Numbered from the stretch's first letter, positions 1 through 9,070 are shown. The stretch is 64,000 nt of DNA from Aerococcus sanguinicola (GCF_008726925.1 NZ_VYWO01000002.1:124001-188000); one strand, 5' to 3'. Notes: generated by a model not told the origin, from the letters alone. Numbers and translations: made by a program.

Positions 1-425
1 TAGTGACCTACCTGGTATTCGGTGGGCTCTGCTTAGTTATTGGCCAAGTGGGAGCGGATCCTCTCGTCAGCATCTTTAACAGCCAGGCAGATCCAGCCCT
101 AGCCGCTATGGCAAGTTCTGGACTGCGACTCTATTTCTTATCTTATCCGCTGACCGCTGTGAATTTCTTTGTCATCTATTACGCAGTAGCCGTCAACGCA
201 CCGCGCTCGTCCATGGTCGTCTCCCTCTTACGGGGTCTGGTCTTGATCGTGCCGTATCTCTTAGTGATGAGCCGAATTTGGGACCTAACTGGCGTTTGGC
301 TGACCATGACCGCAGTAGAAGCCAGCACAGCCCTCATCTCCATTGCCCTGATCATCTATTACTACCGCCGCCTAACCGGTGAACAGAGCATCAAAATCTT
401 CCGCCGGTTAAGAAGAAGGGTGTGA
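1..425 (+). CDS. MATE family efflux transporter, C-terminal part (cut by window start)
   Basis: The reading frame is open from the first base, so this is the last 140 or so codons of a longer gene. The product has about four hydrophobic segments, and its pattern (NSQADPALAAMASSGLRLYF, then VNFFVIYYAVAVNAPRSS) matches the C-terminal half of MATE multidrug/sodium antiporters, where the last helices carry substrate across the membrane. The protein ends in Arg-Arg-Arg-Val and its TGA stop lies inside the GGGTGTGA box of a downstream hairpin repeat, so the natural C-terminus may have been changed by that element. No intrinsic terminator follows. The substrate cannot be told from the sequence. Confidence 0.8.
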   Translation, partial: VTYLVFGGLCLVIGQVGADPLVSIFNSQADPALAAMASSGLRLYFLSYPLTAVNFFVIYYAVAVNAPRSSMVVSLLRGLVLIVPYLLVMSRIWDLTGVWLTMTAVEASTALISIALIIYYYRRLTGEQSIKIFRRLRRRV

Positions 426-690
426 GACTTGGCGTTTAGAAGCTTACCACTGGAGCACGAACGAAAAAGGGCAAGCCATGCTTGCACGTTTCGTTCGTGT
501 GAAGTGGAGAAGCTTCTGCCAAGTCGAACCCGACTAAAAAGGGTGTGAAGGCTGGCGGGAGAAATAGACCTCTGGAGCAAAGAGCCAGAGAAGACTGAAG
601 GTCTTCGGCGGATCTTTGCGAAGAGGAGCCCTTTCTGCCAGCCTGAACCTGACTAAAGGGTGTGAGAGGATGCAGTCAATTTTCACTCAG
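418..690 (+). repeat. Long-hairpin repeat array 1: two full units plus a remnant
   Basis: Unit 1 is about 418-540 and unit 2 about 541-657. Each opens with GGGTGTGA and closes with a CGAACCCGACTA-like box (unit 2 has GAACCTGACTA). Unit 1 has outer arms ACTTGGC/GCCAAGT and inner arms built on AGAAGCTT and the GAACGAAA/TTTCGTTC pair. Unit 2 has outer arms GGCTGGC/GCCAGCC and a different inner stem. A third opening box at 658 is followed by unrelated sequence, so it is a remnant. The array begins inside the last codons of the MATE gene and has the same sense. See the findings for the whole family. Confidence 0.85.
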
Positions 691-863
691 GGGCTCTCAG
701 TCTAGGCTGCCCAGGCGGCTTCAGCTGCTCTTATCCAACATTCACCCAGAGAGTGCTCCAAAAGTCCGGGCTGACTTTTGGAGCAGGTTTTTAAAGAATA
801 GCTTGTATTTTGTAAAGAAGCCGGGACTTTTGTCTCAGCTTCTTTTATTATGGGTTTCTTTTC

Positions 864-892
864 TTGGTGGAAGGGTTTTCTTTGGGTATAAT
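864..892 (+). promoter_or_regulatory. Promoter of the trehalose operon
   Basis: TTGGTG (864-869) and TATAAT (887-892) are 17 bp apart, a good sigma-A promoter. A short dyad, GTGT-GAA-ACAC, lies just after it at about 895-907 and could be an operator, but I cannot assign it to TreR. The promoter position rules out translation starts upstream of about 900. Confidence 0.7.
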
Positions 893-925
893 GGGTGTGA
901 AACACACGAGAGAAATGGAGGAGAC

Positions 926-2899
926 ATGATGGCAGATTTTAAAGAAGATGCGGCCGCCTTGCTGGAGGCAATTGGTGGTCAGGAGAATGTGGCGGCGGTG
1001 ACTCACTGCGCGACACGGATGCGCTTTGCCTTGGAGGACCCGGGTAAGGCGGATGTTGACCGGATCGAAAGCTTGCCTTCGGTGAAGGGGACCTTTACCC
1101 AGGCGGGGCAATTCCAGGTGATTATTGGCAACAAGGTGTCGGATTTCTACCAGGAATTTGAAGCGGTATCGGGTTTGGAAGGAACGAGTAAGGACCAGGT
1201 GAAAGCCCAGGCCAAGGGCAACCAGTCAGCCTTCCAGCGGGGCCTAGCCTTTATGGCGGAGGTTTTTGCACCGATTATTCCAGCCTTCATTGTCGGAGGT
1301 TTGATCTTAGGCTTTAGGAACTTATTGAGTGGGATTCCCTTAGACATGCTGGGTGGGCAGACCCTAGTGGAAGCTTCGACGTTTTGGGCGGGGCTGAATG
1401 ACTTTCTCTGGCTGCCTTCTGAAGCAATCTTCCACTTCTTGCCAGTAGGAATTACCTGGTCAGTGGTGAAGAAGATGGGGGGTACCCAGATTCTGGGGAT
1501 CATCTTAGGGATTACCCTGGTTTCTGGCCAGTTGCTCAATGCCTATGACGCGCCGGCAGCTATTCTCAATGGCGAGGTGCCCATTTGGGACTTCGGTTTC
1601 TTTACTTTGGATAAGATTGGCTACCAGGGCCAGGTCTTGCCGGCTCTGTTTGCAGGCTTGACCCTGGGTTACTTGGAGCGCTTCTTTAGGAAGCATGTGC
1701 CGGAATACCTGTCGATGATTCTGGTGCCTTTCTTGGCGCTTTTCCCTAGTATTATTTTGGCCCATACGGTTCTCGGACCAGTAGGCTGGCGGATAGGGAC
1801 CTGGATTGGGTCCATTGTCTATGCCGGGTTGACCTCTAGTCTGAGCTGGCTCTTTGGCGCAGTTTTTGGTGCCCTCTATGCGCCGCTGGTTGTGACGGGC
1901 CTCCACCATATGTCCAATGCGGTGGATGCCCAGTTGATTGCAGACTATCAAGGAACAGGGCTCTGGCCGATGATCGCCCTCTCGAATATTGCCCAGGGTT
2001 CGGCGGTCCTAGCCGTATGGTGGATGACCCGTCATGATGAAGAGGAGTCCCAGGTTACCATTCCGGCCGCTATCTCGGCTTATCTGGGGGTGACGGAACC
2101 GGCCCTCTTCGGGATTAACCTTAAATACATGTACCCCTTAGTAGCGGGGATGATCGGGTCTGCCTTGGCGGGGCTCCTATCCACAGCGACCAAGGTAACG
2201 GCCAATTCAATTGGGATTGGTGGCCTGCCAGGTTTCTTAGTTATCCAGGTGCCTTCCATGCCTTGGTTCTTCCTAGCCATGCTGGTTGCCTTAGTCGTGC
2301 CTTTCCTTCTGACCATTCTCTTTAGGAAGACCGGCTTCTTGGTTAAGGATGGCCAGGGGCAAAAAGAGACGACCGAACACCAGGAAGCAACGGACCAAGA
2401 GGCTGAGCCACGAACTGCACCTGCCTCTGCCCAAGCAGAAACGTCCAAAGAGACGCTAGCGAGTGTAGCCAATGGCAAGGTCAAAGCCATTACGGCAGTC
2501 GATGACGAGGTTTTCTCCCAGAAGATGATGGGGGATGGTTTTGCGGTGGAACCTGCGGATGGTCGGGTCGTTTCTCCCGTCGCCGGCAAAGTAACCAGCG
2601 TCTTTCCCACCAAGCATGCGATTGGTCTAGAAAGCGATGCAGGTGTTGAAATCCTCATCCATATGGGTCTGGATACGGTGGACTTGGAGGGGGGACCCTT
2701 TACGATTAAGGTTCCGACCGGACAGGCGGTTGATATTGGAACGGAATTGGCCGAAATGGACCTGGAAGCTATTCGGGAAGCAGGCAAGGGGACGGATATC
2801 GTAGTTGTTTTCACAGAAGCTGACCAATATGAGTCCCTGGACTTTGACTTTGACCAGGTGGACCAAGCCGGCCAGCGTGTAGGTTATCTAATTAAGTAA
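926..2899 (+). CDS. treP: Trehalose-specific PTS permease, fused EIIBCA
   Basis: Imports trehalose through the membrane and phosphorylates it to trehalose 6-phosphate with phosphate from HPr. Domains in order: EIIB at residues 1-90 with the phosphorylated Cys near 28 (THCATRMRFAL); a membrane EIIC of about ten helices at roughly 110-480; a charged Ala/Glu linker; and an EIIA of the glucose type whose active His is near residue 579 (ILIHMGLDTV). About 657 residues is normal for a full three-domain permease. GGAGG at 917-921 supports ATG 926 or ATG 929; the open frame further upstream crosses the promoter and is not coding. The hydrolase gene follows after 18 bp, which fixes the sugar as trehalose. 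Confidence 0.93.
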   Translation: MMADFKEDAAALLEAIGGQENVAAVTHCATRMRFALEDPGKADVDRIESLPSVKGTFTQAGQFQVIIGNKVSDFYQEFEAVSGLEGTSKDQVKAQAKGNQSAFQRGLAFMAEVFAPIIPAFIVGGLILGFRNLLSGIPLDMLGGQTLVEASTFWAGLNDFLWLPSEAIFHFLPVGITWSVVKKMGGTQILGIILGITLVSGQLLNAYDAPAAILNGEVPIWDFGFFTLDKIGYQGQVLPALFAGLTLGYLERFFRKHVPEYLSMILVPFLALFPSIILAHTVLGPVGWRIGTWIGSIVYAGLTSSLSWLFGAVFGALYAPLVVTGLHHMSNAVDAQLIADYQGTGLWPMIALSNIAQGSAVLAVWWMTRHDEEESQVTIPAAISAYLGVTEPALFGINLKYMYPLVAGMIGSALAGLLSTATKVTANSIGIGGLPGFLVIQVPSMPWFFLAMLVALVVPFLLTILFRKTGFLVKDGQGQKETTEHQEATDQEAEPRTAPASAQAETSKETLASVANGKVKAITAVDDEVFSQKMMGDGFAVEPADGRVVSPVAGKVTSVFPTKHAIGLESDAGVEILIHMGLDTVDLEGGPFTIKVPTGQAVDIGTELAEMDLEAIREAGKGTDIVVVFTEADQYESLDFDFDQVDQAGQRVGYLIK

Positions 2900-2917
2900 G
2901 CGAAAGGAGTTCTTCTG

Positions 2918-4582
2918 ATGAATTTTCGTGAGATGACGGTTTACCAGATCTATCCCAAGTCTTTCCAGGATAGTGATGGGGACGGCTTCGGGGACTTGCG
3001 TGGGATTATCCGACGCTTAGATTATTTGGCCGAATTGGGGGTGGATATGCTTTGGCTGAGTCCCATCTACCCTTCACCCCAGAATGATAATGGCTATGAT
3101 GTGAGTGACTACCGGGCCATCGATCCCCGTTTTGGGACGATGGGAGATTTTGAGGACCTGGTTCAGGAAGCGGACCGGCGCGGTATGGGGATTATGATGG
3201 ACATGGTCTTCAACCATACCTCGACTGACCACGACTACTTCCAGCGGGCCTTGGCGGGTGATCCGACCTACCAAGACTACTATATCCTCCGCGAGCCCAA
3301 GGCCGATGGGAGCCTACCGACCAACTGGCAGTCTAAGTTTGGTGGACCAGCCTGGGAAGCTTTTGGCGAGACGGGCCTGTACTACCTCCATCTCTATGAT
3401 GTGAGTCAAGCCGACTTGAATTGGCATAATCCTGCCGTCCGCCAAGCCTGCCAGGCGGTTTGTAATTTCTGGTTGGCCAAGGGGGTCCGAGGCTTCCGCT
3501 TCGATGTCCTCAATGTGATCGGCAAGGATCCGGTTCTAGTGGATGGACCGGGGGATGGGGGCAGCCAGGAGAAGGCCCTCTATACCGATACGCCCCGTGT
3601 CCACGACTGGGTCCGTGAATTGAACCAGGCCAGCTTTGGGCAAAGGAACGACACGGTGACGGTGGGGGAAATGTCTTCGACCTCCATTGCAGAAGGGGTC
3701 AAGTATACCAATCCTGACCGTGATGAGTTGGATATGATCTTCAACTTCCACCATCTCAAGGTGGACTATCCTGAGGGTGAGAAATGGGCCCAGGCTGACT
3801 TTGACTTCTTAGAATTGAAGCGGATCCTCAATGACTGGCAGGAAGGCATGGCGGATGGAGGCGGGTGGAATGCCCTCTTCTTGAGTAACCACGATCAACC
3901 TCGCCAGCTCAGTCGTTTCGGTGACCCTGAGGCCTACCCTTATGAATCGGCGACCATGCTCGCTCAGACCATTCAGCTGATGCGGGGGACGCCCTATATT
4001 TACCAAGGGGAGGAACTTGGGATGACCAATGCCAACTTCCAGTCGATTGAAAGCTACCAGGATGTAGAGACCCACAATGCCTATCAGACTTTGATCGAAT
4101 CAGGGAAGACAGCAGGCGAAGCCCTGGCCATTGTCCAAGACAAGTCGCGGGATAATGGCCGGACGCCTATGCAATGGGATGCTGGTGACCAGGCAGGATT
4201 CACGACAGGGACGCCCTGGCTAGCCGTTAATGCCAACCATGACCAGGTGAATGCCCAGTCGGAGTTAAGCCAGCGTATTTTTGCCTATTACCAAGACTTA
4301 ATCCAGCTTCGGAAGGCAGAGCCGCTAATTAGCCAGGGCGACTACGAGGGCCTCTTCCTCGACCACCCCCAAGTCATGGCCTACCGCCGCAGCTATGGGG
4401 ACCAGGAGCTCTTGGTGCTGTCTAATTTCTATGGAGACCCTGTGATCCTGGATCTCAGCGAGCTAGGCTGGCAGGAGGGGGCCAAGAAGGTCATAGGCAA
4501 TGGCCCCTTGACGGAACTCTCAGACCAGTTAGACCTCGCCCCTTACGAAACCGTCGCTTTCCGCCAAAAGAAGGAGAGCTAA
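2918..4582 (+). CDS. treC: Trehalose-6-phosphate hydrolase (alpha,alpha-phosphotrehalase, GH13)
   Basis: Cytoplasmic GH13 enzyme that splits trehalose 6-phosphate into glucose and glucose 6-phosphate, the second step after the upstream PTS. The 554-residue length fits the family. The catalytic triad is visible: Asp196 in GFRFDVLN, Glu251 in VGEMSS and Asp326 in LSNHDQPR. MDMVFNHTS is conserved region I. The start follows AAAGGAG, 18 bp after treP, so the two genes are cotranscribed. No strong intrinsic terminator follows the stop codon; an AT-only weak dyad is followed at once by the promoter of a small RNA. The regulator gene treR is not in the window. Confidence 0.95.
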   Translation: MNFREMTVYQIYPKSFQDSDGDGFGDLRGIIRRLDYLAELGVDMLWLSPIYPSPQNDNGYDVSDYRAIDPRFGTMGDFEDLVQEADRRGMGIMMDMVFNHTSTDHDYFQRALAGDPTYQDYYILREPKADGSLPTNWQSKFGGPAWEAFGETGLYYLHLYDVSQADLNWHNPAVRQACQAVCNFWLAKGVRGFRFDVLNVIGKDPVLVDGPGDGGSQEKALYTDTPRVHDWVRELNQASFGQRNDTVTVGEMSSTSIAEGVKYTNPDRDELDMIFNFHHLKVDYPEGEKWAQADFDFLELKRILNDWQEGMADGGGWNALFLSNHDQPRQLSRFGDPEAYPYESATMLAQTIQLMRGTPYIYQGEELGMTNANFQSIESYQDVETHNAYQTLIESGKTAGEALAIVQDKSRDNGRTPMQWDAGDQAGFTTGTPWLAVNANHDQVNAQSELSQRIFAYYQDLIQLRKAEPLISQGDYEGLFLDHPQVMAYRRSYGDQELLVLSNFYGDPVILDLSELGWQEGAKKVIGNGPLTELSDQLDLAPYETVAFRQKKES

Positions 4583-4611
4583 ATATTTTTTTAGAAAAAC
4601 CTAAAAAAGTG

Positions 4612-4640
4612 TTGACGGCCTCCTCATAAGCTGATATACT
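4612..4640 (+). promoter_or_regulatory. Strong sigma-A promoter for the small RNA
   Basis: TTGACG (4612-4617) and TATACT (4635-4640) with exactly 17 bp between them. No coding sequence with a ribosome binding site follows; a set of hairpins and a terminator does. Transcription would start at about 4647. Confidence 0.75.
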
Positions 4641-4646
4641 ATAGTT

Positions 4647-4783
4647 AAGTTAAACAAATGGCTTGGCACCGACCAAGCGGAGCATGTCAGTTGTTCCAAC
4701 TGGCACAGCTAGCGATTATGCGCTAGCACTACGGGAAATTAAGCGAGCAAGAACGCCCAGAGCCAACTTGCATCGCTTTTTTT
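4647..4783 (+). ncRNA. Putative small RNA of about 137 nt, family not recognised
   Basis: Predicted from a strong promoter, compact structure and a terminator. Three hairpins come first: GCTTGG/CCAAGC with a 6-nt loop near 4660-4677; a 9-bp stem TGTCAGTTG/CAACTGGCA with one G-U pair and a TTC loop near 4685-4706; and GCTAGCG/CGCTAGC near 4710-4730. A short single-stranded stretch follows, then a terminator stem at 4743-4776 (GCGAGCAAG against CTTGCATCGC, one bulged A) and seven T at 4777-4783. It lacks the GGAAGG core of SRP RNA and is too short for 6S, RNase P or tmRNA. No open reading frame of note is present. Confidence 0.55.
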
Positions 4784-4792
4784 GATGTTAAA

Positions 4793-4930
4793 GGGTGTGA
4801 GGGGATGCGGGAGAAAGGGACCTCTGGAATAAAAGAACGGAGAAGCTCAGAGAGCTTCGACGGTCTTTTATGAAGAGGAGCCCTTTCTGCATCCTCGAAC
4901 CCGACTACAGGGTGTGAGGGCGCGCGATTT
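4793..4930 (+). repeat. Long-hairpin repeat, one full unit plus the start of another
   Basis: The full unit is 4793-4909, with outer arms GGATGC/GCATCC and the inner type shared with the second unit at 541-657 (AGAAAGGGACCTCTGGA against GAAGAGGAGCCCTTTCT). A second GGGTGTGAG box at 4910-4918 is followed by GGCGCGCGA and then loses similarity. It lies just after the small RNA terminator. The stretch from about 4931 to 5044 holds no gene; it has short dyads and may be a decayed linker like those next to other arrays. Confidence 0.8.
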
Positions 4931-5044
4931 TTTTATTTGCCATCAGAGACTGTGTGCAAATAGACGGTCTTGTTTTGCAATCCAAAGCCAAGTGAGAAGC
5001 CTATCCGATATCATTAGCGGTCTGGATTAATCATTAAGGAAGCA

Positions 5045-5079
5045 AAAAGACGAGCCCCAACAAAGGAGCTCGTCTTTTT
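5045..5079. terminator. Bidirectional intrinsic terminator
   Basis: AAAAAGACGAGC (5045-5056) and GCTCGTCTTTTT (5068-5079) form a perfect stem with A and T runs on both sides. It ends the minus-strand ABM gene and would also stop transcripts from the left. Confidence 0.85.
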
Positions 5080-5096
5080 ATTTTGAAATTTAAAGC

Positions 5097-5405
5097 TTAT
5101 TTCTTGCCTTCTAAGATGACTTGGCTATCAAATTTGCCTGCAGTCATGGAGACAATTTCTGACTTGCCTGGATCGTTGGGTTGGTCACGTTTGTCGGATG
5201 CTTCCCAGGCTGCCCAGGCGTCTTTGTTTTCCCAGCGGCCGATGACGAAGATGACATCCTTGCCGTCTTCTTGTTCTTCGCCTTTGAGAACAGACATATC
5301 GACGAAACCATCTTGTTCGGTAATGATTTCACGGTCGCCTAATTTCTTGATCACATCTTCAGTGTGTTCTGCTTCAGTAGTAATTTTTTGTAAAATAACA
5401 AACAT
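5097..5405 (-). CDS. Small ABM-fold protein (antibiotic biosynthesis monooxygenase / IsdG-like superfamily)
   Basis: A 102-residue protein whose order of segments (MFVILQKI, then VIFVIGRWENKDAWAAWEAS) fits the dimeric alpha-beta ABM fold. Members include heme-degrading IsdG/HmoA enzymes and quinol or polyketide monooxygenases. The Trp of the xxRWxxxxAWxxWxxS pattern is present. The His that IsdG enzymes use to bind heme iron is not: the residues after the last Trp read EASDKRDQ. Heme degradation is therefore doubtful. GAGGAGG stands before the ATG at 5405. The gene is alone, with a terminator on its 3' side. Confidence 0.6.
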   Translation of the reverse strand: MFVILQKITTEAEHTEDVIKKLGDREIITEQDGFVDMSVLKGEEQEDGKDVIFVIGRWENKDAWAAWEASDKRDQPNDPGKSEIVSMTAGKFDSQVILEGKK

Positions 5406-5528
5406 TTAGCATCCTCCTCTATTTAATCTACTTCAAGGATAACAAGAAACAGGCTCGATAACAAAAGTTACGCTCAAGTTGGCTTGTTTTCTGTCAATTC
5501 AGCGCTAAATGACTGATTGCATAATAAA

Positions 5529-5559
5529 AAGACCCAAACGCTTAACAAGGCTGGGTCTT
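5529..5559 (-). terminator. Intrinsic terminator downstream of ilvD
   Basis: GACCCA (5531-5536) pairs with TGGGTC (5552-5557); on the minus strand a TTTTTATT tract follows. It lies more than 300 bp beyond the ilvD stop codon, with a repeat element in between. Confidence 0.7.
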
Positions 5560-5589
5560 CATTATTTGGTTCTTAATAAATTGTGATAG

Positions 5590-5767
5590 TGAGCATCCGT
5601 TGCGCTTTTGAATTTGTCCCTTAAAGAGCCATGGCACCGGTTCGGGCCAAGGTCCCTCACCTAGTGAGACTTAAACGGCTCGTACGGCTATCCGCCTACG
5701 AGCCGTAATTCGCTTCACTTGCTTGTTCATGGCTAAGGGTCAACTTCAACGCTCCACTACTGCTCAA
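5590..5767. repeat. Palindromic repeat, family 2, copy a
   Basis: A 178-bp element that is an imperfect inverted repeat over its whole length: TGAGCATCC...CCCTTAAAGAGCCATGG at one end faces the complement of CATGGCTAAGGG...CTACTGCTCAA at the other. The centre holds a second hairpin, ACGGCTCGTA/TACGAGCCGT. A close copy is at 50238-50413 and partial copies are at 43651-43748 and 54778-54800. It lies between the ilvD stop codon and the ilvD terminator. Similarity to copy b continues for about 40 bp beyond 5767. The rest of 5406-5886 has no gene. Confidence 0.8.
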
Positions 5768-5886
5768 CAATAACTAGTGTTGAATTTTTGGGTTACTAGT
5801 TACCAATAGTAAAAATTGGAGAACCATTATTTTTTGATTTCTAGTGCGGAATGGATACTCATCAGCACCATAAAAATCACATGCAC

Positions 5887-7593
5887 TTAGTCTTCATCCC
5901 GGTTGACGTAGTCGGTAACGGCTCCGCGGTCAGCAGAGGTAACGTTATGGGCATACTTACCGAGGGCGCCCTTCTTGAGCAATTCTGGAAGGACCAGTTT
6001 TTCTCGACGTTTGGCCAATTCTTCCTCACTGACTTCGAGGACAATGGACCGGCTGGGGACATCGATGGTGACCGTGTCGCCTTCTTCAACCAGGGCGATG
6101 GTGCCGCCAACAATGGCTTCAGGGGCGATGTGGCCGATAACCAGACCATGGGAACCGCCTGAGAAGCGGCCGTCGGTCAGGAGGGCAACAGATTCACCCA
6201 GACCTTCACCTACTAGAATAGAGGACAGGGAGAGCATTTCCGGCATACCAGGGCCACCTTTAGGACCGACATAGCGGACAATGACCACGTCGCCTGGGAC
6301 AATTTCTTGTCGGGTAGCTGCAGCAACGGCATCGTCTTCATTGTCGAAGACCCGGGCTGGACCGGAGTGGTGCATGACCTTGAGCCCAGAGAGCTTGGAT
6401 ACGCAGCCCTTTTCGGCTAAGTTCCCGCGCAAGATGATCAGCGGACCGTCTTCACGCTTAGGTGCAGAGAGGGGCATGATCACGTCTTGGCCTTCGCTCA
6501 ATCCTGGCATTTCGGCAAGGTTTTCCGCTAGGGTCTTACCGGTAACTGTCAGGCAGTCACCGTGGAGGTAGCCTTCTTCTAACAAGTATTTCATCACGGC
6601 TGGTACGCCGCCAACTTTATAGAGGTCATTGAAGACGTAACGGCCAGAAGGTTTGAGGTCAGCTAAGTGAGGCACCTTCTTCTGGATCCGTTCGAAGTCT
6701 TCCAGGGTCACGTCCACTTCCACTGCATGGGCAATGGCCAGTAAGTGGAGGATGGCATTGGTTGACCCACCCAGGGCCATAACCAGTGTGATCGCATTCT
6801 CGAAGGCTTCCTTGGTCATGATATCTTTAGGATAGATCCGTTTTTCGATGAGCTTGCAAACGGCTTCACCAGCTGCCCGGGAGTCGTCATGCTTTTCTTG
6901 GCTGACGGCGGGGTGGCTGGAGCTGCCAGGTAGGGACATCCCGAGGGCTTCGGCGGCTGAGGCCATGGTGTTAGCGGTATACATCCCCCCGCAGGACCCG
7001 GCGCCAGGGCAGGCGTTTAATTCCACGTCACGGAAGCGGTCGTATTCGATCGTTCCCGCGGCATATTGACCCACAGCTTCGAAGGCAGACACAATGTCAA
7101 TATCCTTGCCTTCACGGTCTTGGCCCGGCAAAATAGTCCCGCCATAAACGAAGACAGCAGGTAGGCCGGCATTAGCGATCCCAATCAAACAGCCAGGGAT
7201 ATTCTTATCGCAACCCCCGAAGGCTACGACGCCGTCCATATTTTCGCCATTGACCACGGTTTCGATTGAGTCAGCGATGAGGTCCCGGGAAGGCAGGGAA
7301 AACCGCATCCCCTGGGTCCCCATAGAGATCCCGTCAGAGACTGTAATGGTGTGGAATTCGAAGGGGTGGTAGCCATAGTCTTTGATGGCTTGGATGGTTT
7401 CATCCGCCAGGTCCCCCATATGCATGTTACAAGGGGTGATATCGCTCTCGGTATTAGCTACCCCAATCTTAGGTTTCTTGAAGGTTTCATCTGTTAAACC
7501 CACCGCACGCATCATGGCACGGTTCGGCATTCGTACATCCGGATCGTAGACTTGACTTTGGATCCGATAATCTTTTTCTTGATCTGCCATCAT
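5887..7593 (-). CDS. ilvD: Dihydroxy-acid dehydratase
   Basis: Iron-sulfur dehydratase that converts 2,3-dihydroxy-isovalerate and 2,3-dihydroxy-3-methylvalerate into 2-keto acids, the third common step of valine and isoleucine synthesis. Visible signatures are [18 protein letters not shown], the cluster cysteines in CDKNIPGC and [14 protein letters not shown], and a C-terminal GRFSGGSHG. About 568 residues is normal. AGGAAG lies six bases before the tandem ATGATG at 7593, and the longer frame to 7632 is less likely. No other ilv or leu gene is in the window, so the gene stands alone with its own promoter, a family 2 repeat and a terminator. Confidence 0.92.
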   Translation of the reverse strand: MMADQEKDYRIQSQVYDPDVRMPNRAMMRAVGLTDETFKKPKIGVANTESDITPCNMHMGDLADETIQAIKDYGYHPFEFHTITVSDGISMGTQGMRFSLPSRDLIADSIETVVNGENMDGVVAFGGCDKNIPGCLIGIANAGLPAVFVYGGTILPGQDREGKDIDIVSAFEAVGQYAAGTIEYDRFRDVELNACPGAGSCGGMYTANTMASAAEALGMSLPGSSSHPAVSQEKHDDSRAAGEAVCKLIEKRIYPKDIMTKEAFENAITLVMALGGSTNAILHLLAIAHAVEVDVTLEDFERIQKKVPHLADLKPSGRYVFNDLYKVGGVPAVMKYLLEEGYLHGDCLTVTGKTLAENLAEMPGLSEGQDVIMPLSAPKREDGPLIILRGNLAEKGCVSKLSGLKVMHHSGPARVFDNEDDAVAAATRQEIVPGDVVIVRYVGPKGGPGMPEMLSLSSILVGEGLGESVALLTDGRFSGGSHGLVIGHIAPEAIVGGTIALVEEGDTVTIDVPSRSIVLEVSEEELAKRREKLVLPELLKKGALGKYAHNVTSADRGAVTDYVNRDED

Positions 7594-7647
7594 GACACTT
7601 CCTATCTTAGTAATGTGAATATTATGAATCATTATAAGTTATTAAAA

Positions 7648-7676
7648 ATAATAGCACAAAGTTAAACTAAAAGCAA
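7648..7676 (-). promoter_or_regulatory. Promoter of ilvD
   Basis: On the minus strand TTGCTT (7676-7671) and TATTAT (7653-7648) are 17 bp apart, about 55 bp before the ilvD start. No clear CodY box is visible. Confidence 0.6.
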
Positions 7677-7797
7677 AACAATCTAATGATTATCTCATCT
7701 TATATTCATTGACTCATTAAAAATAATTCTAATCTAGCCAAGCTTGAGACCAGGGAACTTCCTATACTTAAGCTTCCCCTAAGATTGCCGGGGGAGA

Positions 7798-7827
7798 TTG
7801 CGCTGCTTTGAAGGGGTTTGCTATAAT
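7798..7827 (+). promoter_or_regulatory. Promoter of the GT4 glycosyltransferase gene
   Basis: TTGCGC (7798-7803) and TATAAT (7822-7827) with 18 bp between them. It places the transcript start near 7834 and excludes the upstream in-frame start codon. Confidence 0.6.
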
Positions 7828-7872
7828 AAGTCTGTACGGAAAGCAGTCGAAGTTAAGGAGCGTCCAGTTAAG

Positions 7873-9060
7873 ATGAAGATTTTAATCACAACCGATTTAT
7901 ATCAGCCTGCTGTAAATGGCGTGGTGTCTTCTTTGATGACTTTGCGCGAAGAATTGATGGGGCGGGGGCACGATGTCCGGATCTTGACCCTGGGTGACAA
8001 GCAGGCGATCGCTAAGAGCGCAGGGGTGTATTATCTTAACTCCATTCGCGTGGGCAAGATTTACCCTGGTGCTCGGATCAGCCTACCGATCAACCGCAGC
8101 ATCATTCGAGAAATCATTGACTGGGCCCCCGATATTATCCATACCCAATGTGAATTTTCGACCTTTCACGCGGCTCGGACGATTGCCAAGGCCTTGGACA
8201 TCCCGATTGTCCATACTTATCACACCGTCTACGAGGACTATACCCATTATTTCTCCCCCAGCAAGGCGACAGGCAAGAAGATTGTCTCTGTTGTCTCCTA
8301 CCTGACCCTGCGCGCCACGGATGCGGTGATTGCCCCAAGTAAAAAAGTGGAACGCCTCCTGCGCGACTACGGGGTTGACCAAGCCATTGAAATTATTCCG
8401 ACCGGGATCAAATTGGCTCGCTTCCAACAGAGCTTCCCAGAAGCTGACTTGAAAGAAACAAAGGCCGCCCTAGGTCTGCGTGATGACCAACTTGTCTTGG
8501 TCTCTATTGGCCGTCTGGCTAAAGAGAAGAACCTCCAAGAAATCATTGCCTACTTAGGCCGTTTAGACCGGCCGGACCTCCGCCTATTAGTGGTAGGGGA
8601 TGGGCCCTACCGCAGTGACTTAGAGGCGGCGGTCAGCCGTTACCAGCTGGAAGACCAGGTCATCTTCACGGGTAAGGTTGCCCAGGAAGACGTGGCCCGC
8701 TACTACCAGCTCGGCGATATCTTTGTCAGCGGGTCGACCAGTGAAACCCAGGGGCTCACCTATATCGAGGCCCTAGCTTCAGGCCGTCCCGCCCTCTGCC
8801 GCGCAGATGACTGCTTGGAGGCTGTCCTAATCGATGGCTACAATGGCTACCAATACCACGATTTCGATGAATTCGCGGCCTATCTCGATTGTCTGCAGGA
8901 TGAGAGTACCCGCAAGCGCTTGGGTAGCCGGGCAGCCAACTATGTCCAACAGAATTTCTCCTCCAAGGTCTTCGGTCTCTTGGTGGAATCGGTCTACCAA
9001 CAAGTTCTTAATAAGCGCCAGCTCGCCAAAAAACAATCCATGCCGGTAGATAAATCATGA
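7873..9060 (+). CDS. GT4 glycosyltransferase, probable 1,2-diacylglycerol 3-glucosyltransferase
   Basis: A 395-residue retaining GT-B glycosyltransferase. The N-terminus MKILITTDLYQPAVNGVVSS is typical of enzymes that glucosylate diacylglycerol to make glycolipids, which also anchor lipoteichoic acid in Lactobacillales. The donor-binding EX7E motif is seen in SETQGLTYIEALASGRP, and SIGRLAKEKN starts the second Rossmann domain. ATG 7873 was chosen because the longer frame begins upstream of the -10 box; AAGGAG at 7855-7860 is 12 bases away, a rather long spacing. The gene is alone and is followed by a strong terminator. Acceptor specificity is inferred from family resemblance only. Confidence 0.78.
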   Translation: MKILITTDLYQPAVNGVVSSLMTLREELMGRGHDVRILTLGDKQAIAKSAGVYYLNSIRVGKIYPGARISLPINRSIIREIIDWAPDIIHTQCEFSTFHAARTIAKALDIPIVHTYHTVYEDYTHYFSPSKATGKKIVSVVSYLTLRATDAVIAPSKKVERLLRDYGVDQAIEIIPTGIKLARFQQSFPEADLKETKAALGLRDDQLVLVSIGRLAKEKNLQEIIAYLGRLDRPDLRLLVVGDGPYRSDLEAAVSRYQLEDQVIFTGKVAQEDVARYYQLGDIFVSGSTSETQGLTYIEALASGRPALCRADDCLEAVLIDGYNGYQYHDFDEFAAYLDCLQDESTRKRLGSRAANYVQQNFSSKVFGLLVESVYQQVLNKRQLAKKQSMPVDKS

Positions 9061-9070
9061 CATCATTAAG

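Noticed and set aside
662..925. An N-terminal extension of the trehalose permease
   Set aside because: It spans the promoter at 864-892 and part of a repeat remnant; the family N-terminus is at 926-929.
4647..4783. SRP RNA, 6S RNA or T-box at the small RNA locus
   Set aside because: The SRP GGAAGG core and the T-box GGGTGGNACC motif are absent, and the transcript is too short and too branched for 6S RNA.
7798..7872. An N-terminal extension of the GT4 glycosyltransferase
   Set aside because: The extension would start upstream of the -10 box and lacks similarity to glycosyltransferases.
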